Positions 7,516 to 16,111 of a stretch of 64,000 bases of DNA are shown here, piece after piece. Source of the stretch: Chloroflexota bacterium (GTDB taxonomy: Bacteria > Chloroflexota > Anaerolineae > UBA4142 > SHND01); assembly GCA_004295045.1 (NCBI GenBank), contig SHND01000003.1:1-64000 (forward strand). Direction: 5' to 3'. Position numbers and translations under genes: made by a program. The stretch's first letter is position 1. Each line of letters starts with the position of its first letter. The notes under the pieces are model-generated. The model ran no database searches and had not been told where the DNA came from. It saw nothing but the letters and a program-made list of their open reading frames with translations.

Positions 7516-9006
7516 TTAACCACCAAAGAAAAATGCGGCGATGCGCGGTGTGATGTTTGCTTCGACAAAAGCGGCGATGAGCAGCAAAGGCAGTACGATA
7601 AACAGAAAAACTTTTGCCCAATCCGCCAACGCATTGATAAATCCGCCGCGTTCGCCGCGTCGCGTTCCCGAAATGATAGATGTTCCGGCGCGCAGCGCAA
7701 ACGCCGTCGCCAACGTCGCCGCAGGCAATTCAAAAATACCGTGCGGCAAAATGAACGCGGTCAAAAACAATAACGGATTCGTTCCCGCACTCGCCAACTC
7801 TGCCGCGAGAAATCCGACGATGCCGACGGGAACCATAAGCAGCAGCAACGCAAGCACACCGAATGATACAATACCAAGAATTGCCGAAAGAATCAAGGTG
7901 CGGACGTTGTGCATAAAGATCGCGGGCGTATTGATTTGCGGCAGAAAGGTCATGTTTCCCGCGGCGGCATTTGACGCGAAATCTTGCTGCACGCGCAATG
8001 GCTGTAGCAGCGACGGCGGCATCGGAAATTGCGCGGCGTAGAGCCAACCCGCAACAAAAGCAACGCACAGCACCGCAGCGGTGAGCAGAATCGGCAGACG
8101 ATTCGTCGAGAGAATGCGCGGCAGGTCAGAAAAATAAAGCGCGCGCAGAGAAAATTTTCCGTTCACGCGAAACTCATTCACAAATTTCGCGCCGAGCCGC
8201 TTGGGATTGATTTCATCCACTTCACGCGCGAGAATTTCTTCGCGATTAAAGGTCTGAATCCCCATGCGAATAAAAATCAAATCCACCACGATCAACGCGC
8301 CGATGATGAACCACAAGACATTGTAATTGCCCCAAAACAACAGCACGCTTTCGATCTGGAGCAGAAACGCCATCGGAATGATGATGAACGAAGCGAGCAA
8401 GTTGGCGGCGCGTACGCTCGTCGTATGTGTCGAAACGACAACCGCGCCCGTCACCATGACCAATGCTTCCATCGTAGTCAAGAGCAAGATTTGCAGCAGG
8501 ACGATCCAATCGGGAACATATTGAAGTGTCACGTACAGCCACGTCAAATACGCGCCGATGCCAAGATAACTTGCCAAGAGCGGGAGCGCCGTCGCTGCCA
8601 CCAACTTGCCCAAGTACAACGACGCGTCAGAGAGTGGTGTTCCGAGCAGCGGTTCTAAACTGTTGCGTTCTTTTTCGCCGACGAACGTTTCGAGCGCAAT
8701 CACAAGCGAAAAGGTGATGGGGAAAAATCCGACAATCATCAAGCCAAAGGGAATGAGCCGAATGGGGATAATGGTCGCGCTGTATTGCTCCACAAAATCA
8801 ATCGCCACGCGCGTGGTGAAATTCATGATCCACGGAAAGACCAGCGTCAGAATCAAAATTGGCACGAGGATGCGCCAATCGCGCAGCGAGTCGCGCGTTT
8901 CGCGGCGGGTAATGACAAGCGCCTCGCGCACCGTTTCGCGGAGCGCGGCGAGCAGCGGCGTGCGCGATTCTGCGGCAGTGGGCGCCGCGAAAGCGTATTC
9001 ACTCAT
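7516..9006 (-). CDS. ABC-2 permease fused to a SpoIIM/DUF95 domain
   Basis: 496 aa. The N-terminal two thirds (about 1-300) read as an ABC-2/NatB-like exporter permease: amphipathic start, first helix near residue 50, the EKERNSLEPLLGTP motif in the first loop, then a helix bundle. The last third (about 300-496) matches stage II sporulation protein M/DUF95: 'VRTLILSAILGI', 'ILPHGIFELPA' and a final hydrophobic helix pair. Both parts form one continuous frame. The gene overlaps the ATPase gene by 4 bp (ATGA), so they almost certainly form one transporter. Cargo is unknown. Confidence 0.88.
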   Translation of the reverse strand: MSEYAFAAPTAAESRTPLLAALRETVREALVITRRETRDSLRDWRILVPILILTLVFPWIMNFTTRVAIDFVEQYSATIIPIRLIPFGLMIVGFFPITFSLVIALETFVGEKERNSLEPLLGTPLSDASLYLGKLVAATALPLLASYLGIGAYLTWLYVTLQYVPDWIVLLQILLLTTMEALVMVTGAVVVSTHTTSVRAANLLASFIIIPMAFLLQIESVLLFWGNYNVLWFIIGALIVVDLIFIRMGIQTFNREEILAREVDEINPKRLGAKFVNEFRVNGKFSLRALYFSDLPRILSTNRLPILLTAAVLCVAFVAGWLYAAQFPMPPSLLQPLRVQQDFASNAAAGNMTFLPQINTPAIFMHNVRTLILSAILGIVSFGVLALLLLMVPVGIVGFLAAELASAGTNPLLFLTAFILPHGIFELPAATLATAFALRAGTSIISGTRRGERGGFINALADWAKVFLFIVLPLLLIAAFVEANITPRIAAFFFGG

Positions 9007-9956
9007 AGCTCTTCCACCAATTTCAAATACACCTGCTCCAAACTTTGCGGCGTTTCCGAAACCGTCACAATCTCCGCGCCCGCCTCGTTTAATTTCTTGA
9101 GCAAATGCGGATTTGTCACATTCGGTTCGGCGGTGCGATAGCGCAAGAGCGTTTCCGAAAATTCTTCTACGCGAATTTTTTCACGTAAGCCATTTTGCGT
9201 AAAAGCCGACCAAGGTTGTCCCAATGGTTTCGCCAACTGAATTTCAATGCGCGGCGCGCCCAAGAATTTCGTTTTCAACTCTTGTGCTGTTCCCAACGCG
9301 ATGAGGTTGCCTTTGCGAATCATTGCCAGCCGATCAGCCAATGACTCGGCTTCGTAGAGATTGTGCGTGCAAAGGAAAACGGTGTGCCCCTGCCCGCGCA
9401 GTTGCGCCACCGCGTCGCGCACTTGTTTCGCGCTGTGCGGATCCATTGCCGAAGTCGGCTCGTCCAAAAAGAGGATGCGCGGGGAATGCAGCATGGAGCG
9501 GATCAGCGCGACCTTTTGACGCATCCCTTTGGAAAATTCAGAGAGCCGCCGATTTGCCGCGTCGGCGATGCCAAACTGCTGTGTCAATTCATCTATGCGC
9601 GCATGCCGCGCCGCGCGCGACATGCCATACAATTCGCCATAAAAATCCAAATACTCGCGCGCCTGCATGCGCAAGTACAAGCCCGGAAATTCCGTGAGAT
9701 GCCCGACCAATGCGCGCACGCGTCGCGCCTCTGTAACGACATCGTGACCCGCGATGGTGGCGCGTCCACCGGTTGGCTTGAGAATAGAGGTGAGCATTCG
9801 CACCGTCGTCGTCTTGCCCGCGCCATTGGGTCCGAGGAACGCCAACACTTCACCTTGCGGCACATCGAGATTCAAATTGGAAACGGCAGTATGTGGCTGC
9901 GTTCCGTTTGCAATAAATTGTTTTGTCAGGTTTTCCGCGTGAATCAATACTTCCAT
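9003..9956 (-). CDS. ABC transporter ATP-binding protein (NatA/CcmA-like)
   Basis: 317 aa from MEVLIHAENLTKQF; the upstream in-frame extension is not needed. Walker A is GPNGAGKTT (about residue 40), signature SKGMRQK (about 145) and Walker B ILFLDEPTSAMD, followed by an H-loop TVFLCTHN. A C-terminal domain after residue 220 is typical of ABC-2 exporter ATPases. It powers the fused permease next to it, with which it overlaps by 4 bp. A promoter is visible just upstream. Confidence 0.93.
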   Translation of the reverse strand: MEVLIHAENLTKQFIANGTQPHTAVSNLNLDVPQGEVLAFLGPNGAGKTTTVRMLTSILKPTGGRATIAGHDVVTEARRVRALVGHLTEFPGLYLRMQAREYLDFYGELYGMSRAARHARIDELTQQFGIADAANRRLSEFSKGMRQKVALIRSMLHSPRILFLDEPTSAMDPHSAKQVRDAVAQLRGQGHTVFLCTHNLYEAESLADRLAMIRKGNLIALGTAQELKTKFLGAPRIEIQLAKPLGQPWSAFTQNGLREKIRVEEFSETLLRYRTAEPNVTNPHLLKKLNEAGAEIVTVSETPQSLEQVYLKLVEEL

Positions 9957-9978
9957 AATAAAATTATCAAACAGAATG

Positions 9979-10007
9979 ATTATAGTCGTGAACAATCCGC
10001 GCGGCAA
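9979..10007 (-). promoter_or_regulatory. Promoter for the ABC-MBL operon
   Basis: Minus strand: -35 TTGCCG (10002-10007), 17-bp spacer, perfect -10 TATAAT (9979-9984). It is about 22 bp before the ATG, giving a short leader, and is divergent from the promoter at 10053. Confidence 0.55.
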
Positions 10008-10052
10008 TGGGACTGAAAGACGCTATCGCCCGCGCGCGCTTGAATTTACAAG

Positions 10053-10081
10053 TTGACATGCGTTTTGAAAGACCCTATACT
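10053..10081 (+). promoter_or_regulatory. Near-consensus sigma70 promoter
   Basis: Perfect -35 TTGACA (10053-10058), 17-bp spacer, -10 TATACT (10076-10081). The expected start near 10088 gives a leader of about 48 nt that carries the strong GGGAGGA ribosome site of the lipoprotein gene at 10136. Confidence 0.82.
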
Positions 10082-10135
10082 CGCCGCTTGATGTAAAGCA
10101 CACTGCGTGTTTTACCATCGAAAGGGAGGAATTCT

Positions 10136-11620
10136 ATGTATCGCATCTTTGCACTCTTGCTCTTGATGAGCGTGATACTCTTTGGGTGCGCGGCAGAACC
10201 GACGGCGACACCTGTCCCGACCGAAGCGCCGACCGAAATTCCCACTGTGGCGCCAACGGACACAGCCGAACCCACCGCGACGGAGATGCCCACTGTTGCA
10301 CCCACCGATACGCCCGAACCCACCGCAACTCCGACGCCGATTACCGGTGTTGTCAAATCAACCCTCAATGTGCGCGAACAGCCGACCACGCGCGCAAAAC
10401 TTTTGGGCGTGCTGAAAAAAGATGACGTGGTCACACTCATCGGACGCACCGAAGACCTTGCATGGCTTCAAATTAATTATCCGCTTGGCGAACAGACGAC
10501 CGCGTGGGTCATCGCCGAACGGATCAACACGACAGCGGATTTAGACGCATTGACCTCTGTCGCCGCCGCATCACCAACAGCAGGCGCGACGCAAGTAGCA
10601 GTACAACCCCCCGTGACCGGCACGATCACCGCCACGACCACCGCTATAACTCCAAGCGCAACGATCACCGGTGCGGTCGAAACGCCGGGGGCAACCGCCG
10701 TGGCTGAAACGCCAAGCGCAACTGCGGTTGTAACAGGCGAAGTTACCACAACACCGGTTGCTACAACCGAAGCAGGCGCGACGACACAACCGCCCGTAAC
10801 AGGTGGTACGCCGCCGGGCAGCATTCTCTTTGATTCCTTTGAAAACGGGAACTTTAACATCTATCGCGTTCGCGCGGACGGCACGGGTTTAGAACAGCTG
10901 ATTTCTGACGGCAGTGAACCTTCGCTTTCCCCCGACGGCAGCCGCATCGCCTATCGCATGAGACGCGACACGGGCGGCTTGGGCATCGGACTTGCGACTG
11001 CGACGGGCTCGTTTGTCAGCATCGTCAGCGAAGAATCGGCCGCAGGTTATCCTACGTGGTCCGGGGATGGCAACAACCTCGCCTACAACATTTTGCCCAG
11101 CGGCAAACTTTCGGGGCGCATCCAGCGCGTTGGCGTCGGACCGAACAACACCCCGATTGATGTGGCGATTGGAGTACGTCCCGCGTGGCAGCCCAGCGGC
11201 AGTCAGAATGTATTGTTCGACGGCTGTAAAGGCGCTACCGATTGCGGTTCCCTCTTGACCATCAACGCGTTCGAAGGCGATCCCAACAATCCAAATCTGC
11301 TCACCTTTGGCATTGCGGGCGCGTGGTCTCCCAATGCCGCGCAGGTTGCATTCCAGGCGCCGGATGACAACGGCAACACACAAATCTTTGTCGCCAACGC
11401 GGACGGTTCAAATCGCACGCAGGTGACAAAAGATACCGGCACACATGGGATGCCGATTTGGTCGAGCGATGGCGCATGGCTCTTTTATCGCACCGATCAA
11501 GGCGGCACGGGCTGGGCAATCTATGCCATCCGCGCCAATGGTTCCGACGCGCGCAAGATCGTGGATTCAAACGTGAACGCCGATTATTGGACGTTCGAGA
11601 AATTGGCGATCGCGCCCTAA
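10136..11620 (+). CDS. SH3b and beta-propeller (TolB-like) lipoprotein
   Basis: 494 aa. The signal ends in the lipobox LFGC (Cys18). A Thr/Pro-rich linker with approximate internal repeats (19-64) leads to one bacterial SH3 domain (about 65-125: LNVREQP, then AWVI), then a long Thr-rich spacer. The C-terminal half is a PD40/TolB-type propeller (LSPDGSRIAYR, 'YPTWSGDGNNLAY', 'PIWSSDGAWLFYR'). It is likely an extracytoplasmic protein that binds wall or glycan; there is no sign of an enzyme. The gene has its own strong promoter and a paralogue immediately downstream. Confidence 0.88.
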   Translation: MYRIFALLLLMSVILFGCAAEPTATPVPTEAPTEIPTVAPTDTAEPTATEMPTVAPTDTPEPTATPTPITGVVKSTLNVREQPTTRAKLLGVLKKDDVVTLIGRTEDLAWLQINYPLGEQTTAWVIAERINTTADLDALTSVAAASPTAGATQVAVQPPVTGTITATTTAITPSATITGAVETPGATAVAETPSATAVVTGEVTTTPVATTEAGATTQPPVTGGTPPGSILFDSFENGNFNIYRVRADGTGLEQLISDGSEPSLSPDGSRIAYRMRRDTGGLGIGLATATGSFVSIVSEESAAGYPTWSGDGNNLAYNILPSGKLSGRIQRVGVGPNNTPIDVAIGVRPAWQPSGSQNVLFDGCKGATDCGSLLTINAFEGDPNNPNLLTFGIAGAWSPNAAQVAFQAPDDNGNTQIFVANADGSNRTQVTKDTGTHGMPIWSSDGAWLFYRTDQGGTGWAIYAIRANGSDARKIVDSNVNADYWTFEKLAIAP

Positions 11621-11641
11621 CTTTTCGGGATAGGATGACAT

Positions 11642-11674
11642 GAGGGATATTTGCATTCGCTGCGAATATCCCTC
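11642..11674 (+). terminator. Possible weak terminator or leader hairpin
   Basis: 10-bp inverted repeat (GAGGGATATT arms) with a 13-nt loop, 20 bp after the first lipoprotein stop. No clear T-run follows, so it may only slow transcription or stabilise the mRNA. Confidence 0.35.
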
Positions 11675-11692
11675 GCTGATTTGTTAGTCGCA

Positions 11693-13321
11693 ATGAGGGC
11701 AAAGCAAAAAACGAAACCCGTACTGGATGGTATGGGTTTCATTTTTTTTGTACTCGTACTTATCGCGCTCGTCAGCGCGTGCGCCCCGCCGCCTACTCCA
11801 ACGCCCGAAGTATTGCCAACACGTACGCGCCGCGCGACGCGCACGCCTTTTCCAACGCTTACTCCGCGCGCCACGCGCACTGCCATTCCATCGCCGATTA
11901 ACGCGGTGGTCACCGATACATTGCGCGTACGCGAACAACCTTCCACCTCTGCGCGCATTCTCGGACGTTTACAAAAAGATGCGGTGGTTCAACTCTTGTC
12001 GCGTTCGGATGACAATCAATGGTTCTCTATCGAGTATCCGTCTTCATCGGGACAGCTGGGCTGGATCTTTGGACAAGTGGTAACGCCCGACGGCGACATC
12101 TCAAAACTACCCGTTGGATTCATCGCGCCGAAACCGCCGGAAGGAGCAATCTTTGCGACAGTGAGCGGAGATGGCGGCGTGTTGCGAATGCGCGCGGGTC
12201 CCGGCACCAATTATGAAATTCTGGCGCGCATCCCGGACAAATCGCGCGTCTTGCTCATTGCCAAATTGGCGGACAGCACTTGGTATCAAACAATCTTTCC
12301 TCCCGCATCGGGGACAGTTGGCTGGATCAGTGGTGAATTTCTGACGCTCGAAGGATCGAATGCCGCGATGCAAGTTGCCCAAGCGCCGCCGACTCCAACA
12401 CCGGGTCCCACACCTGTCCCGCGTCCTACGCGCGCGCCCAATATCGCGAGCGGCGGCAGTATTTTGATTTCATCAAATCGCAACGGCGCATACGATATTT
12501 TTTCAATCGGCGAAAATGGCGTCGAACGACGTCAGCTCACACACACCGGAAATGCCTTGGGCGCGCGCTATTCACCGGACGGCGAGCGAATTGTTTTTTA
12601 TCGCACCGTTAGCACGTCGCCGAACAACGTGAATCATATCTTTGTAATGGATTTTGACGGGAACAGCGTAACAGACCTTTCCGCGCGCAGTGGAGGAGGA
12701 TTCAGCGACAGCGCGCCCGACTGGTCGCCTGACGGCAAACGCATCGTCTTTGTGCGTACACCGCGCGCGGGCGCGCCCGAACTGTGGACGATGAACGCGA
12801 GTGGTGGCAACGCGAAAATGCTGCTCAAACTTTCTGCCGCATCGGGTGTGGCAAACGAATTTTCACCCGCGCCCCATTGGTCGCCCGATGGCGGACGCGT
12901 TGCGTTTGCCGCTGTGCCGCGCGTCAAAACCGCCGGCGCGCCATTGTATCCGAGCATCTTTGTCGTGAATGCAGACGGCTCGGACGAACGTCAACTTACA
13001 GACAACGATCTCATCAATATCAATCCGATTTGGTCGCCCGATGGTTCGCAAATCGCGTGGAGCGCGAGAGATTTTCTCAATCGCCAAAATTGGCGCGCAT
13101 GGATCATGAATGCGAGCGGCGCAGACCAGCGAATTTTTCTGGCGCCGCCGGGCGGGGATGCCAACAACGGCATTCAAGCAATCGAATGGCGTGACAATCG
13201 AATTCTTGCGGCAGGTTGGACGGGGAACTGGAATGTATTTTTGGTGGATGCCGGTGGAAGCGATTTAGAGCAGGTTACGCGCACTTTTTCAAATGATATT
13301 CCTACTGATTGGCTGCCATAG
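11693..13321 (+). CDS. Lipoprotein with two SH3b domains and a beta-propeller
   Basis: 542 aa from the first ATG; no clear ribosome site is seen, and an ATG 13 codons later is equally possible. Hydrophobic segment, then lipobox VSAC (about Cys30), then an Arg/Thr/Pro linker. Two SH3b repeats follow (TLRVREQPSTSARIL and LRMRAGPGTNYEIL motifs, each ending in GWI), then a second Pro/Thr linker and a PD40/TolB-like propeller with at least five blades (repeated 'WSPDG' motifs). It is a paralogue of the preceding protein with one extra SH3b. It is probably anchored on the cell surface. Confidence 0.88.
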   Translation: MRAKQKTKPVLDGMGFIFFVLVLIALVSACAPPPTPTPEVLPTRTRRATRTPFPTLTPRATRTAIPSPINAVVTDTLRVREQPSTSARILGRLQKDAVVQLLSRSDDNQWFSIEYPSSSGQLGWIFGQVVTPDGDISKLPVGFIAPKPPEGAIFATVSGDGGVLRMRAGPGTNYEILARIPDKSRVLLIAKLADSTWYQTIFPPASGTVGWISGEFLTLEGSNAAMQVAQAPPTPTPGPTPVPRPTRAPNIASGGSILISSNRNGAYDIFSIGENGVERRQLTHTGNALGARYSPDGERIVFYRTVSTSPNNVNHIFVMDFDGNSVTDLSARSGGGFSDSAPDWSPDGKRIVFVRTPRAGAPELWTMNASGGNAKMLLKLSAASGVANEFSPAPHWSPDGGRVAFAAVPRVKTAGAPLYPSIFVVNADGSDERQLTDNDLININPIWSPDGSQIAWSARDFLNRQNWRAWIMNASGADQRIFLAPPGGDANNGIQAIEWRDNRILAAGWTGNWNVFLVDAGGSDLEQVTRTFSNDIPTDWLP

Positions 13322-13421
13322 TGTTTTGGCTACGCGAATTAAATTTTTACCCCGCCCCCATTGCACTATCCGCGCGTTTGTTAGATAATCCGCTTGTCAA
13401 TTCATCCCATAGGATATCCTT

Positions 13422-14765
13422 GTGAACAAATCGCTCGCCCTCGTCATTCTCGCCTTTGCCGCGCTGGTCTTGGCGCTCGCGCCGACACCCATTCACGCTT
13501 CGCCGCCGCAACAGGTCGGAGGGACGCAGGTTGTCATCAACAACCCAATCAACGGCATGACGTTCCAAACCGGACAGACGATTGGCATCGCGTCCACGTC
13601 ATCCGCCGCCGGAGGGATCGCGTTCGTCCAATTGTTCGTAGACAATGTCGCGATCACCACAAGCTCGCCGCCGAATGGCGCACCGGTCTCGCCATTTTTT
13701 GTGATTCAGTATTGGACAACTACGCCCGGCTATCACACGATCCTCGTCCGCGCGACAAGTTCGCAAGGCGTGTCGGGGCAAGCGTCCATTTTCATCAACG
13801 TTGGCGGCGGACCCTCCGGTCCCACCAATACGCCGAACCCATGTGTGGTCGGCGCGCGTTTGGTCTCTGACGGCAACCCAACTCCCGGCACGCAGATTCA
13901 GCCCGGTACGAGTTTTCAAAAAACGTGGCAGGTGCAAAACACAGGTTCGTGCATTTGGATCAACACGTACAGTGTTTTGAATCTCAGCGGCGGCGCACTC
14001 GGCGCGCCTTCGCCTTCGCCAATTCCATACACACAGCCGAATCAAACTGTTACCATCACGTTGAATATGACCGCGCCGCAATCACCCGGCGCGTACCGCA
14101 GCGTCTGGCAATTGCGCGCGCCCAACGGCGCATTATTCGGACCGCAGCTGGTTGTCCAAATTAACGTGCCGCAAGCGGGCTGCAGCGGCAGACCACAAAT
14201 TACAAGTTTTTATGCGAGTCCTCAAACTGTCTTTAGCGGACAAGCAACGACGCTGGTGTGGGGTCCCGTCAATAACGCGGACCAAGTACGGCTGCAAACT
14301 CCGCTGGGCAGCAGTTCCGTCACCGCACCAAATCAACAATCAGTGGTGCCGCAAACGACTACGTCGTACATTCTCACCGCGTTCTGTCAGGGACAGCGCG
14401 TGGACGCGGCGGCAACCGTAAATGTGGTGAATGCGCCAACACCCACCCCAACGCCGCCGCCACAGCAACAAAATTCCATCATGCTCTTTCCCGCACAGCA
14501 AGCCGGGTTTGGCGCAGTGAATGTTCCTGTTCAATATTTCTATAACAATCAAAACGCGCCGGGGCAGATTCAACTGACCGCGTACAATCAATTCAGCCAA
14601 GTTGTCGGCAACGCGACTGTCGGCGCAATTCCATTCTCGCAGCAATTCACAACTGTCACGATCAGCGTTCCTAGCGGCTATCAAAATGCCGTGAGTGTGC
14701 AGGGTTGTATCGTGGATCGCACAGGCAATCCGCTAACCTGCGGCGCGGGACGCGGAATTCAATAG
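13422..14765 (+). CDS. Secreted protein with NBR1-type Ig-like domain
   Basis: 447 aa with a GTG start preceded by AGGA. The signal peptide likely ends near THIHAS (residue 25). Region 30-130 is a beta-sandwich (Ig-like). Region about 140-245 carries the NBR1 'FW' Ig-like pattern: SFQKTWQVQNTGSCIW, then 'APQSPGAYRSVWQL' and 'NGALFGPQL'. A third Ig-like stretch (about 250-340) and a Pro/Thr linker precede a C-terminal domain with two cysteines. FW domains occur in many Chloroflexota secreted proteins. No catalytic motif is visible, so it is probably a surface or adhesion protein. Confidence 0.85.
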   Translation: MNKSLALVILAFAALVLALAPTPIHASPPQQVGGTQVVINNPINGMTFQTGQTIGIASTSSAAGGIAFVQLFVDNVAITTSSPPNGAPVSPFFVIQYWTTTPGYHTILVRATSSQGVSGQASIFINVGGGPSGPTNTPNPCVVGARLVSDGNPTPGTQIQPGTSFQKTWQVQNTGSCIWINTYSVLNLSGGALGAPSPSPIPYTQPNQTVTITLNMTAPQSPGAYRSVWQLRAPNGALFGPQLVVQINVPQAGCSGRPQITSFYASPQTVFSGQATTLVWGPVNNADQVRLQTPLGSSSVTAPNQQSVVPQTTTSYILTAFCQGQRVDAAATVNVVNAPTPTPTPPPQQQNSIMLFPAQQAGFGAVNVPVQYFYNNQNAPGQIQLTAYNQFSQVVGNATVGAIPFSQQFTTVTISVPSGYQNAVSVQGCIVDRTGNPLTCGAGRGIQ

Positions 14766-14807
14766 CAAACAAAAAACTCGCTGCGAGACAGCGAGTTTTT
14801 TGTTTGC
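14765..14807. terminator. Bidirectional terminator
   Basis: Perfect 19-bp inverted repeat (14765-14783 and 14789-14807, 5-nt loop) with A- and T-runs in the arms. It sits between the Ig-like protein gene and the convergent transporter gene, overlapping the TAG of the first. Confidence 0.88.
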
Positions 14808-15584
14808 TTATCCGCGTAAAAACAACACCAACGAAACGATCAATCCAATTGCAATCACGACCCATCGCAGAACATTTTGATTGATCCGCTTGGAAATTCG
14901 CGCGGCGAGATAGCCGCCGATGATCGCGCCAACGCCCATCCAAAGCGCGAGATTCCAAAGGATCAGCCCCTGCGAAATGAAAACAATCAACGCCACGCCA
15001 TTCACAATTACGGCGGACGCGGTCTTGAGACCATTGATTTCGTGAATATCGCGCACGCCCATAATGCTGAACGCCGCCATCATCATAATGCTCTGCCCCG
15101 CGCCAAAGAAGCCGCCATACGTGGCGATGATCAATTGCAAAATAAAACCAACCGCGCCGCCTGCGCCGGTAATGTGATCGCTTTCCGCCGCGCCGCGCCG
15201 CGTCATTTTCGAAAAAAAATCGCGCCCCGCAAACAAGAGCGTGGCGAATAAAATCAAAAAGGGCGTCAGTTGACGAAACAGGTCGGGCGGCGTCTGCACC
15301 AAAATATACGCGCCCAGCAATCCGCCAATCAAGCTCGGAATCGCCAGGAACGCCACCAATTTTTTCGCGCGCTTGACCTCTTCCCAAAAGCCAATCATTC
15401 CTGAAATCGAGCCGGGCCAAAGCGCCGCGTTGTTTGTCGTGTTCGCCAACTTGGCGGGAACGCCAAACGCAACGAGCGCGGGGAATGACACCAAACTACC
15501 TCCGCCGGCAATCGCATTGATCGCGCCCGCAGCCAACGCGGCGAGAAAAATTCCAATATAGCCAATGATTTGATTCGGGTCCAT
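14808..15584 (-). CDS. TauE/SafE-family membrane transporter
   Basis: 258 aa from MDPNQIIGYIGIF; GGAT lies six bases before this ATG, and a start four codons earlier is also possible. About eight membrane helices. The family hallmark appears in the first helix (AGAINAIAGGGSLVSFP) and repeats in the second half (GGFFGAGQSIMMMA). TauE/SafE proteins move sulfite, sulfoacetate or other small organic anions. No sulfur genes lie nearby, so the substrate is open. The open frame further upstream is a shadow over a decayed peptidase fragment. Confidence 0.9.
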   Translation of the reverse strand: MDPNQIIGYIGIFLAALAAGAINAIAGGGSLVSFPALVAFGVPAKLANTTNNAALWPGSISGMIGFWEEVKRAKKLVAFLAIPSLIGGLLGAYILVQTPPDLFRQLTPFLILFATLLFAGRDFFSKMTRRGAAESDHITGAGGAVGFILQLIIATYGGFFGAGQSIMMMAAFSIMGVRDIHEINGLKTASAVIVNGVALIVFISQGLILWNLALWMGVGAIIGGYLAARISKRINQNVLRWVVIAIGLIVSLVLFLRG

Positions 15585-15612
15585 AATTTTATCCATGATG
15601 CGCTGATCGAAC

Positions 15613-15843
15613 GCGGCATCGCGGATGAATTTCATCGAACGCGTGGTGACACCAACATTAATTCCACACGGCAAAAAAGGTGAGGACGTTCCTACGAATC
15701 AGGGGTACGAACTTTTTCGCGCGCTCACAGCGCGCGGCATCACAACCGAAATGATAATCTACCCGCGCGAACCGCATGGCATTGCCGAGACACAGCACGT
15801 GAAAGCTTTGATCCTGCGCGTTTGCGATTGGTTCGAGCGACAT
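15613..15843 (+). pseudogene. Remnant of an S9 (prolyl oligopeptidase) C-terminus
   Basis: The plus frame reads the tail of an acylaminoacyl/prolyl oligopeptidase: TPTLIPHGKKGEDVP, YELFRALTARGITTEM, IIYPREPHGIAET, then VCDWFERHP. The catalytic His survives (PHG). The Asp expected in the HGxxDxDVP block is Gly. A stop lies directly upstream (15604), and the remaining several hundred residues, including the Ser nucleophile, are absent. It is a relic of a deleted gene. Confidence 0.75.
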
Positions 15844-15940
15844 CCAAGCGTTTCGCGTTTCAAATCGCGTCATGTTAAAATTGTGCGTATGAGCGTTCCG
15901 CAGGGACGCGTCAACAATCCTAACATTGAGAGTAGCTTGA

Positions 15941-16108
15941 ATGAAAAATTTTCCATCTTACAGCCCACGCCGCGTCGTTCCCCAACAAACTGCGATGGGC
16001 GACACGTATATCATGATTTCGGTAATGCTGTTTCTGGTCGCGCTGGGAGCGGGAATGGCAAGTATATCGTTCGCCCGACGCGCGCTCGGTCAGAGACGGT
16101 GGTATTAA
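15941..16108 (+). CDS. Small single-pass membrane protein
   Basis: 55 aa (MKNFPSYSPRR start, ending GQRRWY). One clear transmembrane segment (about residues 21-43: IMISVMLFLVALGAGMASI) with positively charged ends on both sides. Stop to stop it is convergent with the histidine kinase gene, which ends 4 bp away. The ribosome site is weak (GAGAG). I do not recognise the family; the ordered charge-helix-charge layout is why I believe it is real. Confidence 0.5.
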   Translation: MKNFPSYSPRRVVPQQTAMGDTYIMISVMLFLVALGAGMASISFARRALGQRRWY

Positions 16109-16111
16109 AGC

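Noticed and set aside
10075..10449. 124-codon minus-strand frame with GVSVGATVG-like repeats
   Set aside because: It is the reverse complement of the Thr/Pro linker of the lipoprotein, not a real repeat protein.
15585..15674. Extended start of the TauE/SafE protein
   Set aside because: It would be antisense to the S9 peptidase relic and lacks a transporter-like sequence.
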